In this document: in pieces, positions 49,883 to 59,744 of the stretch | Layout of the letters: every line of letters starts with the position of its first letter | Position numbering within the stretch: position 1 is the first letter of the stretch | Origin: JAENWD01 sp963837165 | GTDB lineage: Bacteria > Acidobacteriota > Vicinamibacteria > Vicinamibacterales > JAENWD01 | Assembly: GCA_963837165.1 (NCBI GenBank) | Contig: CAWIMD010000004.1 | Coordinates: 620,001 to 684,000 of the forward strand | Length of the DNA stretch: 64,000 nt | Direction: 5' to 3' | Translations under genes and position numbers: made by a program | Notes under the pieces: generated by a model | What the model saw: only the letters and a program-made list of their open reading frames with translations | Database searches by the model: none | Told to the model about the DNA's origin: nothing

Positions 49883-51060
49883 CGGTCCACGTCTCCCATG
49901 ACGATGTCGGTCGATCCGATGATGGCGACGACGTCGGCGATGAGCGCGCCGACGACCATGGGCTCCATCGCCTGGCAGGCCAGCAGCGACGGCGGCCGGA
50001 GGTGGACGCGCACGGGCCGGTTCGTGCCGTCCGACACCACGTAGACGCCGTGCTCGCCGCGCGGGCCCTCCACCGGCACGAAGGCCTCGCCGGCGGGGAC
50101 GGTGAAGCCCTGGGAGTAGATCAGGAAGTGCTGGATGAGCGCTTCCATCTCCGTGTACACCTTGTCCTTCGGCGGCGGGACGACGCGGTAGTCGTCCACC
50201 TGGAAGAGGCCGGTCGGCGTGATCCGCTCGAGCGCCTGCCGGGCAATCTTGACGCTCTCGTACATCTCCTTGACACGCGCGCGGTACCGATCGAAGACGT
50301 CGGCGCCCTGGTAGGTGGCGACCTCGAAGTCGAACGTCTCGTAGCCGCTGTAGGGATACGCCTTCCGCACATCGTAGGTCGATCCCGCCGCCCGCGCCAT
50401 CGGCCCGACCAGCCCGTACTGGTAGCAGCGGTCGAGCGGGAACACGCCGACGCCCTGCGTGCGCCGGGTGAAGATCGGGTTGCCGGTGAGCAGGTCTTCG
50501 TACTCCCGGAGCTTCTGCGGCATCCGCTGCAGCAGCTCGCGCACGGCCTCGTGGAAACCGCGCGGCAGGTCCTCGCGCAGGCCCCCGATCCGGATGTAGC
50601 TGGGGAACATCCGAAAGCCCGCGATGAGCTCGTTGATGTTGAGCAGCAGCTCCCGCTCGCGGAAGCAGTAGAGCATCACCGACACGGCGCCGAGATCCAT
50701 GGCGTGCGTGCCGAGCCAGACGAGATGGCTGTTGAGCCGCTGGAGCTCGGCGAGCAGGACGCGGATCCACTTCACCCGGTCGGGCATGTCGAGGCCGAGC
50801 AGCCGCTCGACCGAGAGCGCGTACGACAACGAGTTCGACTGGGCGGCCAGATAGTCGGTGCGCTCGATGAGCGGCACCACCTGCTGCCACTTCTTGTTCT
50901 CGGACGTCTTCTCGATGCCGGTGTGCAGGTACCCGACCGTGGACCTGGCCGAGACAACGACCTCGCCGTCGAGCTCCAGCACGAGCCGGTACACCCCGTG
51001 GGTGCTGGGGTGCTGCGGCCCCATGTTGACGGTCATCGTTTCCGTGCGCAGTTCAGGCAT
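49879..51060 (-). CDS. nuoD: NADH-quinone oxidoreductase subunit D
   Basis: 393 residues, the 49-kDa quinone-binding subunit. NMGPQHPSTHGVYRLVLELDGE at the start (His-Gly loop near the quinone), GYLHTGIEKTSENKKW, the RIGGLREDLPRGF segment, and the C-terminal PSLLACQAMEPMVVGALIADVVAIIGSTDIVMGDVDR. A separate protein, not fused to NuoC. gmhA lies directly upstream, 3 bases away. Confidence 0.97.
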   Translation of the reverse strand: MPELRTETMTVNMGPQHPSTHGVYRLVLELDGEVVVSARSTVGYLHTGIEKTSENKKWQQVVPLIERTDYLAAQSNSLSYALSVERLLGLDMPDRVKWIRVLLAELQRLNSHLVWLGTHAMDLGAVSVMLYCFRERELLLNINELIAGFRMFPSYIRIGGLREDLPRGFHEAVRELLQRMPQKLREYEDLLTGNPIFTRRTQGVGVFPLDRCYQYGLVGPMARAAGSTYDVRKAYPYSGYETFDFEVATYQGADVFDRYRARVKEMYESVKIARQALERITPTGLFQVDDYRVVPPPKDKVYTEMEALIQHFLIYSQGFTVPAGEAFVPVEGPRGEHGVYVVSDGTNRPVRVHLRPPSLLACQAMEPMVVGALIADVVAIIGSTDIVMGDVDR

Positions 51061-51063
51061 GTC

Positions 51064-51639
51064 TCACAATTCCGCTTCCACCAGCTCGCAGATCGCGTGG
51101 AGCTGCGTCCGGTGCACTTCCTGCACGCGCGCCGTGGAGGGGTCCGCCACGTTCACGTGGATGTCGGCCAGACGGCCGGCTTCCCCGCCGTCGCGCCCGG
51201 TGAGCGCCACGACGATGAGGCCGCGCGCCTTCGCCACCCGGAAGGCCTCGAGCACGTCCGGCGACCCGCCGCTGGTCGTGATCCCGAACGCCACGTCCCC
51301 CGAGCCCCCCAGCGCTTCGACCTGCCGCGCGAACACCCGGTCGAACGAGTAGTCGTTGCCAATCGCCGTCAGGATGCTCGTGTCGGTCGTCAGCGCGATG
51401 GCCGGCACGGCGCGGCGCTCGCGCTGGAACCGCCCGACGAGCTCCGCGGCGAAGTGCTGCGCATCGGCCGCGGACCCTCCGTTGCCGAACACCAGCAGAC
51501 GATGCCCCGCATCGAAGGCCTCCGCGATGACCTCGGCCGCCTTCACGAGCGGCGCCTGATCCGCCGCCCGCGCGGCCTCGTGCACCCGGATGGCGCCCGC
51601 GAAGACCCGGTCCACCCTGTCGAAGCGTTCGTCCGCCAC
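51064..51639 (-). CDS. gmhA: Phosphoheptose isomerase within the nuo operon
   Basis: 191 residues. Converts sedoheptulose-7-phosphate to D-glycero-D-manno-heptose-7-phosphate, the first step to ADP-heptose for LPS. SIS-domain evidence: VFGNGGSAADAQHFAAELVGRF, NDYSFDRVFARQVEALG, FGITTSGGSPDVLEAFRVA, and the catalytic His/Gln region EVHRTQLHAICELVEAEL. Start GTG (VADERFDRVDRVF). It sits between nuoC (11-base gap) and nuoD (3-base gap), same strand, so it must be co-transcribed with complex I. Its pathway partner hldE lies at 9454. Confidence 0.92.
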   Translation of the reverse strand: MADERFDRVDRVFAGAIRVHEAARAADQAPLVKAAEVIAEAFDAGHRLLVFGNGGSAADAQHFAAELVGRFQRERRAVPAIALTTDTSILTAIGNDYSFDRVFARQVEALGGSGDVAFGITTSGGSPDVLEAFRVAKARGLIVVALTGRDGGEAGRLADIHVNVADPSTARVQEVHRTQLHAICELVEAEL

Positions 51640-51650
51640 GGCCGCCGCCC

Positions 51651-52199
51651 CTAGGGCCGCCGCACCCGGCGGTCGGACTCGACGTTGGCGCGGAACTCCT
51701 CTTCCGTGAGCTGCAGCGGCTCGTACGTCCGCACCGGCAGCTTCACCTGCACCGGGTAGTCCTTCCGGAGCGGATGGCCTTCCCAGTCTTCGGGCGTCAG
51801 CAGCCGTTCCAGGTTCGGGTGGCCGGCAAACACGATGCCGAACAGGTCCCAGACCTCCCGCTCCTGCCAGTTCGCCGAGAGCCAAACGCCGGAGACGGTC
51901 GGCAGCTCCGGGGCGCGGCCGTCGAGCCGCACGCGCACGCGAAGCGTGAACGGGGTCTCGGTGGCGACCAGGTGGTACACGACGTCGAACCGCGGCGCGC
52001 GCGGATGATGGTCGGCGGCCGTCACATCGAGACACACGTTGAAGCCCAGTGCGGGGTGATCCCGCAGCGTCGTCATGATCGAGACGAGCGCGTCCGGCGC
52101 GACCGTAATCGTGGGAATGCCGTCGAGCGAGGGCGTTGGCTCGAACGCACCAGCGGGCAGGGCATCCTCGAGCGGCGGTGGCGCGAACGTGGTGGTCAT
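51651..52199 (-). CDS. nuoC: NADH-quinone oxidoreductase subunit C
   Basis: 182 residues. The 30-kDa subunit signature is EREVWDLFGIVFAGHPNLERLLTPEDWEGHPLRKDYPV. The N-terminal 60 residues are variable. The C-terminus carries a 25-residue tail after VKLPVRTYEP. Start ATG (MTTTFAPPP) lies 33 bases after the nuoB stop. Confidence 0.95.
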   Translation of the reverse strand: MTTTFAPPPLEDALPAGAFEPTPSLDGIPTITVAPDALVSIMTTLRDHPALGFNVCLDVTAADHHPRAPRFDVVYHLVATETPFTLRVRVRLDGRAPELPTVSGVWLSANWQEREVWDLFGIVFAGHPNLERLLTPEDWEGHPLRKDYPVQVKLPVRTYEPLQLTEEEFRANVESDRRVRRP

Positions 52200-52231
52200 A
52201 GGGCGTGGCGACTGGCGACGGACGAGCCGGG

Positions 52232-52676
<445 letters not shown>

Positions 52677-52699
<23 letters not shown>

Positions 52700-53099
52700 C
52701 GTTCACCTTGGTCATGCGCGCCGCGAGCCGCGCGCGTGCCTCGCGGGGGCCCCAGTCGAGGACGCCCTTGCGCCAGATGTAGACATACCCGGCCAGCAGG
52801 ATCGTCATGAACGTGACGATCTGGAAGAAGCCGGTCCAGCCCAGGTCGCGCAGGGCCATCGCCCAGGGATAGAGGAATGCCACCTCGATGTCGAAGAGCA
52901 GGAACACCATCGCCACGAGGTAGAACTTCACGGACTGCCGTTCGCGGGCGTCGCCGACCGGAGGCACGCCGCATTCGTAGGGCGCCTGCTTCTCCGGAGT
53001 GGCGACCCGCGGACCCAGCCACTGGGAAATGAAGACGGTAAAGGCTCCGAACCCGACGGCGACAACGAATAGCAGAAGAATGGACAGCCAGCTCTGCAT
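52677..53099 (-). CDS. nuoA: NADH-quinone oxidoreductase subunit A
   Basis: 140 residues, three helices. The loop YECGVPPVGDARERQSVKFYLVAMVFLLFDIEVAFLYPWA, with the conserved Cys and the acidic helix, is the NuoA signature. First gene of the complex I operon; a promoter is visible 114-143 bases upstream. Confidence 0.96.
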
Positions 53100-53212
53100 G
53101 AGTGGTCCAGGTCACGCCCGCAAAGCGCGTCGAGGTCCGACGCGCGGCGACCCTGGGGTCGGGCAGGTGCGCCGGACGGCTTGTGAAGATTTTCGCAAAC
53201 CGCCCAACCCCC

Positions 53213-53242
53213 ATGCTACCGGACGGTTACACGCCAAGTCAA
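53213..53242 (-). promoter_or_regulatory. Candidate promoter of the nuo operon
   Basis: On the minus strand TTGACT (53237-53242), an 18-base spacer and TAGCAT (53213-53218). It predicts a leader of about 107 bases before nuoA. Confidence 0.5.
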
Positions 53243-53327
53243 CGCGACGTCCCGCGACGCCTCGCCCTGCTGCCACACGGCCCCGATTCCGGCGTAGGAT
53301 GCCAACGGCCCCGCGGCCCGCCGACCC

Positions 53328-54695
53328 ATGCGCCTCGCGATCTTCTCGCCGCTGCCTCCCGTGGCCAGCGGCATTGCCGACTACACGGCCGATCTCGTCC
53401 GGCTGCTCGCGACGCGCCACGAGGTGCACGCCTTTGCGGCGTCCGCCGATGAGCTGACCGCGGAGGCGCTCCAGGGCTGCGCGACCGTGTCGAGCGCGCA
53501 CGACTTCCCCTGGCGCCAGCACCGGACCCCCTTCGATCTGATCGTGTACCAGATGGGCAACGCGTGGTGCCACGATTTCATGTGGCCCTACCTCTTTCGG
53601 TACCCCGGGCTCGTCGTCCTCCACGACGGCCAGCTCCACCATGCGCGCGCGTGGTCGCTGCTGCGGCGGCACCGCACGTCGGAGTACAGGGCCGAGCTCC
53701 TCTTCAACCACCCGGGGCTGCCACCGGAGGCCGCCGACCCGGCCATTGCCGGCATGCCGGGTCTGCTCTACTACCTGTGGCCGATGCTGCGCAGCGTGAT
53801 CGCCGCCTCTCGGGCGGTCGCCGTCCACAACCGGCGCCTGGCCGACGACCTGCGCCGCGAGCACCCGGGCGCCGCCGTGGACGCGATCAGGATGGGCGTC
53901 CCGGGGCCTGTCGCGACCCGGCCGGAGATCGCCGCCGTCCGTGCACGACATGGCGTGGCTGCCGATGCCATCGTGGTCATGGCGTTCGGCGGCATCACGC
54001 CCGAGAAACGGCTCGGGCCGCTCATGCGGGCCGCCTCGGTCGCGCGACGCTCCGAGCCTCGACTGCGGCTCCTGTTCGTCGGCAGTCCGCCGTCGGGCTA
54101 CGACGTCGAGGCAGACGCGGCTGCTGCCGGAGTCGCCGACATCCTCACCCTGACAGGACGCGTGGCCGAGCGCGACATCGCCGCCTATCTGGGAGCCGCC
54201 GACATCGTCACGTGCCTGCGCTGGCCCTCGGCGCGCGAGACGTCGGCCTCGTGGCTGCGCGCGCTCGCGGCGGGCCGCCCCACGCTGGTCACCGAGCTCG
54301 CGCAGCAGGTCGACGTGCCGACGCTGGACCCGAGGAGCTGGACGACGCGCCACGTGCAGCCCACGCTCGGCGCGGTCGCGCCCGTGGCGGTCGGCATCGA
54401 CGTGATGGACGAGGAGCACTCGCTGCGGCTCGCGCTGAAGCGGCTCGTCACCGACGCTGCGCTGCGGTGTGCGCTTGGCGCCGAGGCGCGGCGCGCCTGG
54501 CAGGACGATCACACGCTGGACGTGATGAGGGCGGACTACGAGCGGGTGCTGGCGCGGGCCTCGCGGCTGCCGCTGCCGTCACCGGACCTGCCGGCGCACC
54601 TCAGGGTGGATGGCCTGGAGGGCGCCCGGGAAACCCTGGCGCCCTTCGGGCTGTCGTTGACGGACGTGTTCGGGGACGTGGCGCCGCGGAACTGA
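53328..54695 (+). CDS. Glycosyltransferase family 4 (GT-B)
   Basis: 455 residues. The N-terminal PLPPVASGIADYTADLVRLL is typical of GT4 proteins in envelope or EPS loci. The C-terminal domain has FGGITPEKRLGPLMRAA, LLFVGSPP, LTGRVAERDIAAYLGAADIVTCLRWPSARETSASWLRALAAGRP, where the usual Glu-x7-Glu motif reads as S-A-R-E-T. Retaining transfer of a sugar from a nucleotide donor is expected; donor and acceptor are unknown. Divergent from the nuo operon. Confidence 0.88.
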   Translation: MRLAIFSPLPPVASGIADYTADLVRLLATRHEVHAFAASADELTAEALQGCATVSSAHDFPWRQHRTPFDLIVYQMGNAWCHDFMWPYLFRYPGLVVLHDGQLHHARAWSLLRRHRTSEYRAELLFNHPGLPPEAADPAIAGMPGLLYYLWPMLRSVIAASRAVAVHNRRLADDLRREHPGAAVDAIRMGVPGPVATRPEIAAVRARHGVAADAIVVMAFGGITPEKRLGPLMRAASVARRSEPRLRLLFVGSPPSGYDVEADAAAAGVADILTLTGRVAERDIAAYLGAADIVTCLRWPSARETSASWLRALAAGRPTLVTELAQQVDVPTLDPRSWTTRHVQPTLGAVAPVAVGIDVMDEEHSLRLALKRLVTDAALRCALGAEARRAWQDDHTLDVMRADYERVLARASRLPLPSPDLPAHLRVDGLEGARETLAPFGLSLTDVFGDVAPRN

Positions 54696-54754
54696 CCGGC
54701 GGGCACGCGCCGCGCGCGTGCTGACGGAGAGCGGCGGTGTGTCTGGATCGCGCG

Positions 54755-55021
54755 TCAGGCCAGAGCGGCCTTGACCGTGCTGATGCGCTTGTCGAGCTCG
54801 GCGATCGCCTGGGCGAGCTGCGTCTTGCGCGCCTGGTGCGTGGCTGCCTCGAGCTGCCGCGCCGCCTCGGCGCGCGCCAGCTTCAGTGATTCAAGCTGTC
54901 GTGCCTGTTCCGGATCCTTGACGATGTGCGTCTTGCCCTTGGCCCGGGCGAGCGCCAGTTCATCCATCCGTTCCTGAATTCGCGCATCGGCATCAATCAG
55001 TCCTTCGCCGGCGTCACCCAT
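54755..55021 (-). CDS. Small coiled-coil hypothetical protein
   Basis: 88 residues, highly charged and helical: ARIQERMDELALARAKGKTH, then ARQLESLKLARAEAARQLEAATHQARKTQLAQAIAELDKRISTVKAALA with heptad spacing. No enzyme motif. It has an extended -10 promoter (55067-55072) and a plausible ribosome-binding site GGGA. Convergent with the GT4 gene and divergent from lhr. Family not recognised. Confidence 0.7.
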   Translation of the reverse strand: MGDAGEGLIDADARIQERMDELALARAKGKTHIVKDPEQARQLESLKLARAEAARQLEAATHQARKTQLAQAIAELDKRISTVKAALA

Positions 55022-55066
55022 CGGTTCATGTCCCTTTCGGAAGAATTAGACCCTTCGACAATCGAC

Positions 55067-55075
55067 ATTATAGCA
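55067..55075 (-). promoter_or_regulatory. Extended -10 promoter for the small coiled-coil gene
   Basis: On the minus strand TGCTATAAT, an extended -10 (TGnTATAAT), lies 46 bases before the ATG at 55021. No -35 is needed for this class. Confidence 0.5.
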
Positions 55076-55089
55076 ATAACATCGTCTCC

Positions 55090-58000
55090 ATGCCCTTTCG
55101 TCCCGCCGTCGACCAGTGGCTGCGTGAGGCGTTCGGCGGGCCCACGCCGGCGCAGGCGCAGGGCTGGCCGCCCATCGAGCGCGGCGATCACACGCTCGTG
55201 CTCGCGCCGACGGGCAGCGGGAAGACGCTTGCGGCCTTCCTCGCCTGCATCGACCGGCTCATGTTCCGCCCGCTGCCCGAGCCGCGGGCGCGGTGCAGGG
55301 TGGTGTACGTGTCGCCGCTCAAGGCCCTGGCGGTGGACGTCGAGCGCAACCTGCGCGCGCCGCTGGCCGGCATCAGCCGGATCGCGGCGGGCCGGGGCGA
55401 CTGGCACACGATGCCCGAGATCGCCATCCGCACGGGCGACACGCCGGCTGCGGCGCGCGCCCGCTTCACGCGCACGCCCGCCGACATCCTGATCACGACG
55501 CCCGAGTCGCTGTTCCTGCTCCTCTGCTCCCGCGCGCGTGAGGTCCTGGCCTCGGTCGAGACGGTGATCATCGACGAGATCCACGCGCTGGCCCCCACCA
55601 AGCGCGGGGCACACCTTGCGCTGTCGCTCGAGCGGCTGGATCGGCTCACGGCGGGCCGCCTGCAGCGTATCGGCCTGTCCGCGACGGCGCGTCCCGTGGA
55701 CGAGGTCGCGCGCTTCCTCGGCGGCGTGACCTCCTCCGCGGCGCCCGAGGACGCTCCGGTGCGCTGGCGCGACGTCACCATCGTGGACGCGCGGCAGCCC
55801 AAGCGGCTCGATATCACGGTCGAGATCCCGATTGAAGATGTCGCGCGCGCGGCCGGACCGCCCTCCATCCCGAGCGGCCCCGCCTCGCAGGCGCCGTCGC
55901 GCACGTCCATCTGGGCGAGCATTCACCCGCGCCTGCTCGAGCTCGTGCGAGCCCACCGCTCCACGCTGCTCTTCGTGAACAGCCGGCGCCTGGCCGAGCG
56001 GCTGGCCGCCGCGCTCAACGAGCTCGCCGGCGAGCCGCTCGTGCGCTCGCACCACGGCTCGCTGGCGCGGGAGCAGCGGCAGGAGGTGGAGGACCTGCTG
56101 AAGACGGGTCGCCTGCGCGCCCTCGTCGCGACCTCGTCGCTCGAGCTCGGCATCGACATGGGCGCGATCGATCTGGTGATCCAGATCGAGGCGCCGCCCT
56201 CCGTCGCCAGCGGCCTGCAGCGCATCGGACGCGCGAGCCACCAGGTGGGGGCCGCCAGCACCGGGGTCATCGTCCCCAAGTTCCGGGGCGACCTGCTGGC
56301 CGCTGCGGCAGTGGCCTCGGCCATGCGGGCGGGCGAGGTCGAGGCCATGCACGGGCCGCGCAACCCGCTGGACGTGCTCGCGCAGCACCTGGTGGCGATG
56401 GCGGCAACGGGGACCTGGCACGTGGACGACCTGTACGCGGCGGTCCGCGGCGCCGCGCCGTTCGCCTCGCTCGGACGGCGCGCCTTCGAGGGCGTCCTGG
56501 ACCTGCTGTCGGGGCGCTACCCGTCGGACGAGTTCGCCGAGCTGCGCCCGCGCCTCACGTGGGATCGGCTCACCGGGCAGCTGACCGCACGGCAGGGCGC
56601 GCTCAAGGTGGCCATCGCCAACGCCGGAACCATTCCCGATCGCGGGCTCTACGGCGTCTTTCTGGCCGGCGCTCGGCCGGGGTCGGGCCGGGTCGGCGAG
56701 CTGGACGAGGAGATGGTCTTCGAGTCGCGCGTGGGCGAGACGTTCCTGCTCGGCGCTTCGAGCTGGCGCATCGAGGAGATCACGCACGATCGCGTGGTCG
56801 TGTCGCCGGCGCCCGGCGAGCCGGGGAAGATGCCGTTCTGGAAAGGCGATGCGCCCGGACGGCCGCGGGAGCTCGGGCTGGCCATCGGCCGGCTCACCCG
56901 CGAGCTCCGGGAGTCCTCGCCGGCGGCCGCCCTCGAGCGGCTCGACCGCCTGCATCACCTCGATCGCGTCGCGGCCGACTACCTGCTGGAGTACGTCAAC
57001 GACCAGGCCGCTGCCACGCGCGCCGTGCCGGACGACCGCACGGTCGTGGTCGAGCGCTGCCGCGACGAGGTCGGCGACTGGCGCGTGCTGGTGCTGTCGC
57101 CCCTCGGGGGGCGCGTGCTGATCCCCTGGTGCCTTGCCGTCGTGGCGCATCTGCGGGAGACCCGTCACCTCGACGTGGACACCATGTGGAGCGACGACGG
57201 GTTCGTGGTGCGAATGCCGGACATGGACGAGCCGCCCGACCTGCACTGGTTCGTCCCCTCGTCCGGGGAGGTGGAGTCCCTCGTGCTCCGCCAGCTGGGC
57301 GCCAGCGCGCTGTTCGCCGGCCGCTTCCGCGAAGCGGCGGGACGTGCCCTGCTGCTGCCCCGTCGGCGCGCCGGCGCGCGCACCGCGCTCTGGCAGCAGC
57401 GCAAGCGGGCGGCGGACCTGCTGGCGGTCGCGGCGCGCTTCCCGTCGTTCCCGCTGATTCTCGAAGCGTACCGCGAGTGCCTGCGCGACGTCTTCGATCT
57501 GCCGGCGCTGGTGGACACGCTGCGCCTGATCGAGCGGGGTGCGATGAACGTCGTCGCAGCCGACACGCCACGGCCGTCGCCATTCGGGGCATCGCTGCTG
57601 TTCAACTATGTCGCCACCTTCCTCTACGACGGCGACGCACCGCTCGCCGAACGGCGCGCCCAGGCGCTGGCGGTCGATCACGCGCAGCTGAGCGAGCTGC
57701 TGGGCGAGGCCGAGCTGCGCGAGCTGCTGGACCGCGAAGTGCTCGAGGCGCTCGAGCGGCAGCTTCAGGCGCTGGACGAGTCGCGCCGCGCCGGGTCGGC
57801 CGACGCCCTGCACGACCTGCTGCTCCGCATTGGCGACCTGTCCGGGGCCGAGATCGAGGCCCGGGTCGAGCATGCGTGGGTGGCGCGCAGCATCGACGAG
57901 CTCCTCGCGGCACGCCGTGCCATCCCGGTCACCGTGGCCGGCGAGTCCCGCGTGGCCGCGGTCGAAGACGCGCCGCGCTACCGGGACGCACTGGGCGTCC

Positions 58001-59544
58001 CACTCCCCGCCGGCCTTCCTCAGGCGCTCCTCGAGCCGGTGGCGGACCCGCTCGCCGATCTCCTGCGTCGCTATGCGCGCACGCATGGCCCGTTCACGGC
58101 GGCGGCATGTGCGGACCGATTCGGCCTCGCTCCGGGGGTGGTCGAGCCGGAGCTCGCGCGGCTGGCCAGGGACGGCCGCCTGCTCCAGGGCGAGTTCCGG
58201 CCTGAAGGCACGGAGCGGGAATGGTGCGATGCGGGCGTCCTGAACACGCTGCGCCAGCGGTCGCTGGCCCGCCTCCGAAAGCAGGTGGCGCCGGTGGATG
58301 CGGCGGCGCTCGGGCGGTTCGCCGTCGCCTGGCACGGAACGGTCCGGTCCCGGCCCGGTCTGGACGCGCTGCTCGACGCCATCGAACAGCTGCAGGGCAC
58401 GCCCGTGCCCGCGTCGGAGCTCGAGCGCGAGATCCTGCCGGCCCGCGTCGAGGGCTATCGCCCGGCCGATCTGGATCGCCTGCTCTCGGCGGGCGAGGTG
58501 GTCTGGATTGGGCTCGAGCCGCTGGGCGACCGCGATGGCCGGCTGGCGCTCTTTCTCGCGGACCACGTCCACCTGCTCGCGCCGCTGGCGGCGCCGGAGC
58601 CGCCGGCCACGGACATCGAACGGCGACTCGTCGAGCACCTCGAGCGCGCGGGCGCGTCGTTCTTTCCTGCTTTGCGCGAGGCCGCCGGCGGCGGGTTTCC
58701 CCAGGAGGTCGTGGACGCGCTCTGGCGCCTGGTCTGGCGCGGGCTCGTGACCAACGACTCGCTGCATGCCATGCGGGCCTTCTGCGAGGCGCCGGATCGC
58801 AGTCGGCGGCGCGAACCGGCGGCGTACCGATCCCGCCGCGTCACGCCGGTCGCCGCCCAGGGTCGATGGTCGCTGCTGGCCGGGCGGCTCGGAACGCGGC
58901 CCTCGCCCACGGAATGGGCCACCGCGGTCGCGCGCCAGCTCCTTTCGCGCCATGGGGTCCTCACGCGCGAGGCCATGGCCATCGAGCAGGTGCCCGGCGG
59001 GTACGGCGCCATCTATCCGGTGCTGCGCGGGCTCGAGGACGCCGGCCGCATCCGTCGGGGACTGTTCGTCGGCGGGCTCGGCGCCGCGCAGTTCGCACTG
59101 GCGCCCGCGCTCGAGCTGCTGCGCGCGGGGACCGAGCCTCCCGAGCACCCGGTGGCCGTCACGCTTGCGTCAACGGATCCGGCCAACCCGTACGGGGGCA
59201 TCCTGCGATGGCCGGCGCCGCCGGATGCGGGTCGCGGTGCGACGCGCTCGGTCGGTACGCGCGTGTTCCTCGTCGATGGCGCGCTGGTGGCGTGGATGAG
59301 CCGACGCGACAGGCAGCTCCTCGTCTGGCTGGCCGACGAGGAACCGCGGCGGACAGGGCAGCTCCGCGGGCTGGCAGCCGCGCTGGCCCGGCTCGCGTCC
59401 GATGGCGCCGAACGCCAGGGGCTGCTCGTGGGCGACGTGAACGGCCGGCCCGTGGACGAGCACCCGCTGGCGCCGTTTCTCGCCGAGGCGGGCTTCACGC
59501 GCGGAGCGCTGGGCATGGCGCACCCGCGGCGGAGGGAGGGCTAA
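55090..59544 (+). CDS. lhr: Lhr-family ATP-dependent DNA helicase
   Basis: 1484 residues, close to the length of bacterial long Lhr. Walker A LAPTGSGKTLAAFLACIDRL near residue 42, motif Ia YVSPLKALAVDVERNL, motif II IIDEIHAL (DEIH), motif III LSATARP, motif IV FVNSRRLAERLAAALNEL, motif VI LQRIGRASHQVGA. The Lhr core domain with winged helix follows (about residues 420-860), then a long C-terminal region with HTH-like modules. Lhr is a 3-prime to 5-prime helicase tied to DNA repair. The next intact gene, after the IS, is a Nei DNA glycosylase, a suggestive pairing. Strong frame, with long open shadow frames on both strands. Confidence 0.94.
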   Translation: MPFRPAVDQWLREAFGGPTPAQAQGWPPIERGDHTLVLAPTGSGKTLAAFLACIDRLMFRPLPEPRARCRVVYVSPLKALAVDVERNLRAPLAGISRIAAGRGDWHTMPEIAIRTGDTPAAARARFTRTPADILITTPESLFLLLCSRAREVLASVETVIIDEIHALAPTKRGAHLALSLERLDRLTAGRLQRIGLSATARPVDEVARFLGGVTSSAAPEDAPVRWRDVTIVDARQPKRLDITVEIPIEDVARAAGPPSIPSGPASQAPSRTSIWASIHPRLLELVRAHRSTLLFVNSRRLAERLAAALNELAGEPLVRSHHGSLAREQRQEVEDLLKTGRLRALVATSSLELGIDMGAIDLVIQIEAPPSVASGLQRIGRASHQVGAASTGVIVPKFRGDLLAAAAVASAMRAGEVEAMHGPRNPLDVLAQHLVAMAATGTWHVDDLYAAVRGAAPFASLGRRAFEGVLDLLSGRYPSDEFAELRPRLTWDRLTGQLTARQGALKVAIANAGTIPDRGLYGVFLAGARPGSGRVGELDEEMVFESRVGETFLLGASSWRIEEITHDRVVVSPAPGEPGKMPFWKGDAPGRPRELGLAIGRLTRELRESSPAAALERLDRLHHLDRVAADYLLEYVNDQAAATRAVPDDRTVVVERCRDEVGDWRVLVLSPLGGRVLIPWCLAVVAHLRETRHLDVDTMWSDDGFVVRMPDMDEPPDLHWFVPSSGEVESLVLRQLGASALFAGRFREAAGRALLLPRRRAGARTALWQQRKRAADLLAVAARFPSFPLILEAYRECLRDVFDLPALVDTLRLIERGAMNVVAADTPRPSPFGASLLFNYVATFLYDGDAPLAERRAQALAVDHAQLSELLGEAELRELLDREVLEALERQLQALDESRRAGSADALHDLLLRIGDLSGAEIEARVEHAWVARSIDELLAARRAIPVTVAGESRVAAVEDAPRYRDALGVPLPAGLPQALLEPVADPLADLLRRYARTHGPFTAAACADRFGLAPGVVEPELARLARDGRLLQGEFRPEGTEREWCDAGVLNTLRQRSLARLRKQVAPVDAAALGRFAVAWHGTVRSRPGLDALLDAIEQLQGTPVPASELEREILPARVEGYRPADLDRLLSAGEVVWIGLEPLGDRDGRLALFLADHVHLLAPLAAPEPPATDIERRLVEHLERAGASFFPALREAAGGGFPQEVVDALWRLVWRGLVTNDSLHAMRAFCEAPDRSRRREPAAYRSRRVTPVAAQGRWSLLAGRLGTRPSPTEWATAVARQLLSRHGVLTREAMAIEQVPGGYGAIYPVLRGLEDAGRIRRGLFVGGLGAAQFALAPALELLRAGTEPPEHPVAVTLASTDPANPYGGILRWPAPPDAGRGATRSVGTRVFLVDGALVAWMSRRDRQLLVWLADEEPRRTGQLRGLAAALARLASDGAERQGLLVGDVNGRPVDEHPLAPFLAEAGFTRGALGMAHPRRREG

Positions 59545-59546
59545 AA

Positions 59547-59658
59547 AGGGGGCTGGGGATCTGGGGGGCTGGGGATCTGGGGGGCTGGGGATCTGGGGGG
59601 CTGGGGATCTGGGGATCTGGGGATCTGGGGATCTGGGGGGCTCGGGGGCTGGGGATCT
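59547..59658. repeat. 8-bp tandem array, G-rich on plus strand (left of IS)
   Basis: Thirteen contiguous 8-bp units at 59555-59658 (GGGGATCT and GGGGGGCT, plus one CGGGGGCT), preceded by a partial unit. It starts 3 bases after the lhr stop. Runs of G every 8 bases could form G-quadruplex structures. Confidence 0.9.
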
Positions 59659-59671
59659 GGGGGGGTCCGAA

Positions 59672-59714
59672 CCGGTTACATAGGTAACACAGCAGACCGG
59701 ATACATGGGTAACA
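59672..59714. repeat. Left inverted repeat of the IS481-type element
   Basis: Begins CCGGTTACATAGGTAACA and ends CCGGATACATGGGTAACA; the two 18-bp motifs are direct repeats 25 bases apart. Confidence 0.85.
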
Positions 59715-59744
59715 GATCAGCCAGGCATCGGCCAGACTGGACGA

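Noticed and set aside
54997..59148. A 1383-codon open frame on the minus strand opposite lhr
   Set aside because: It is a shadow of the helicase gene: codon bias leaves the antisense frame open. The product is Arg/His/Gln-rich without domains, while the plus strand has all helicase motifs.
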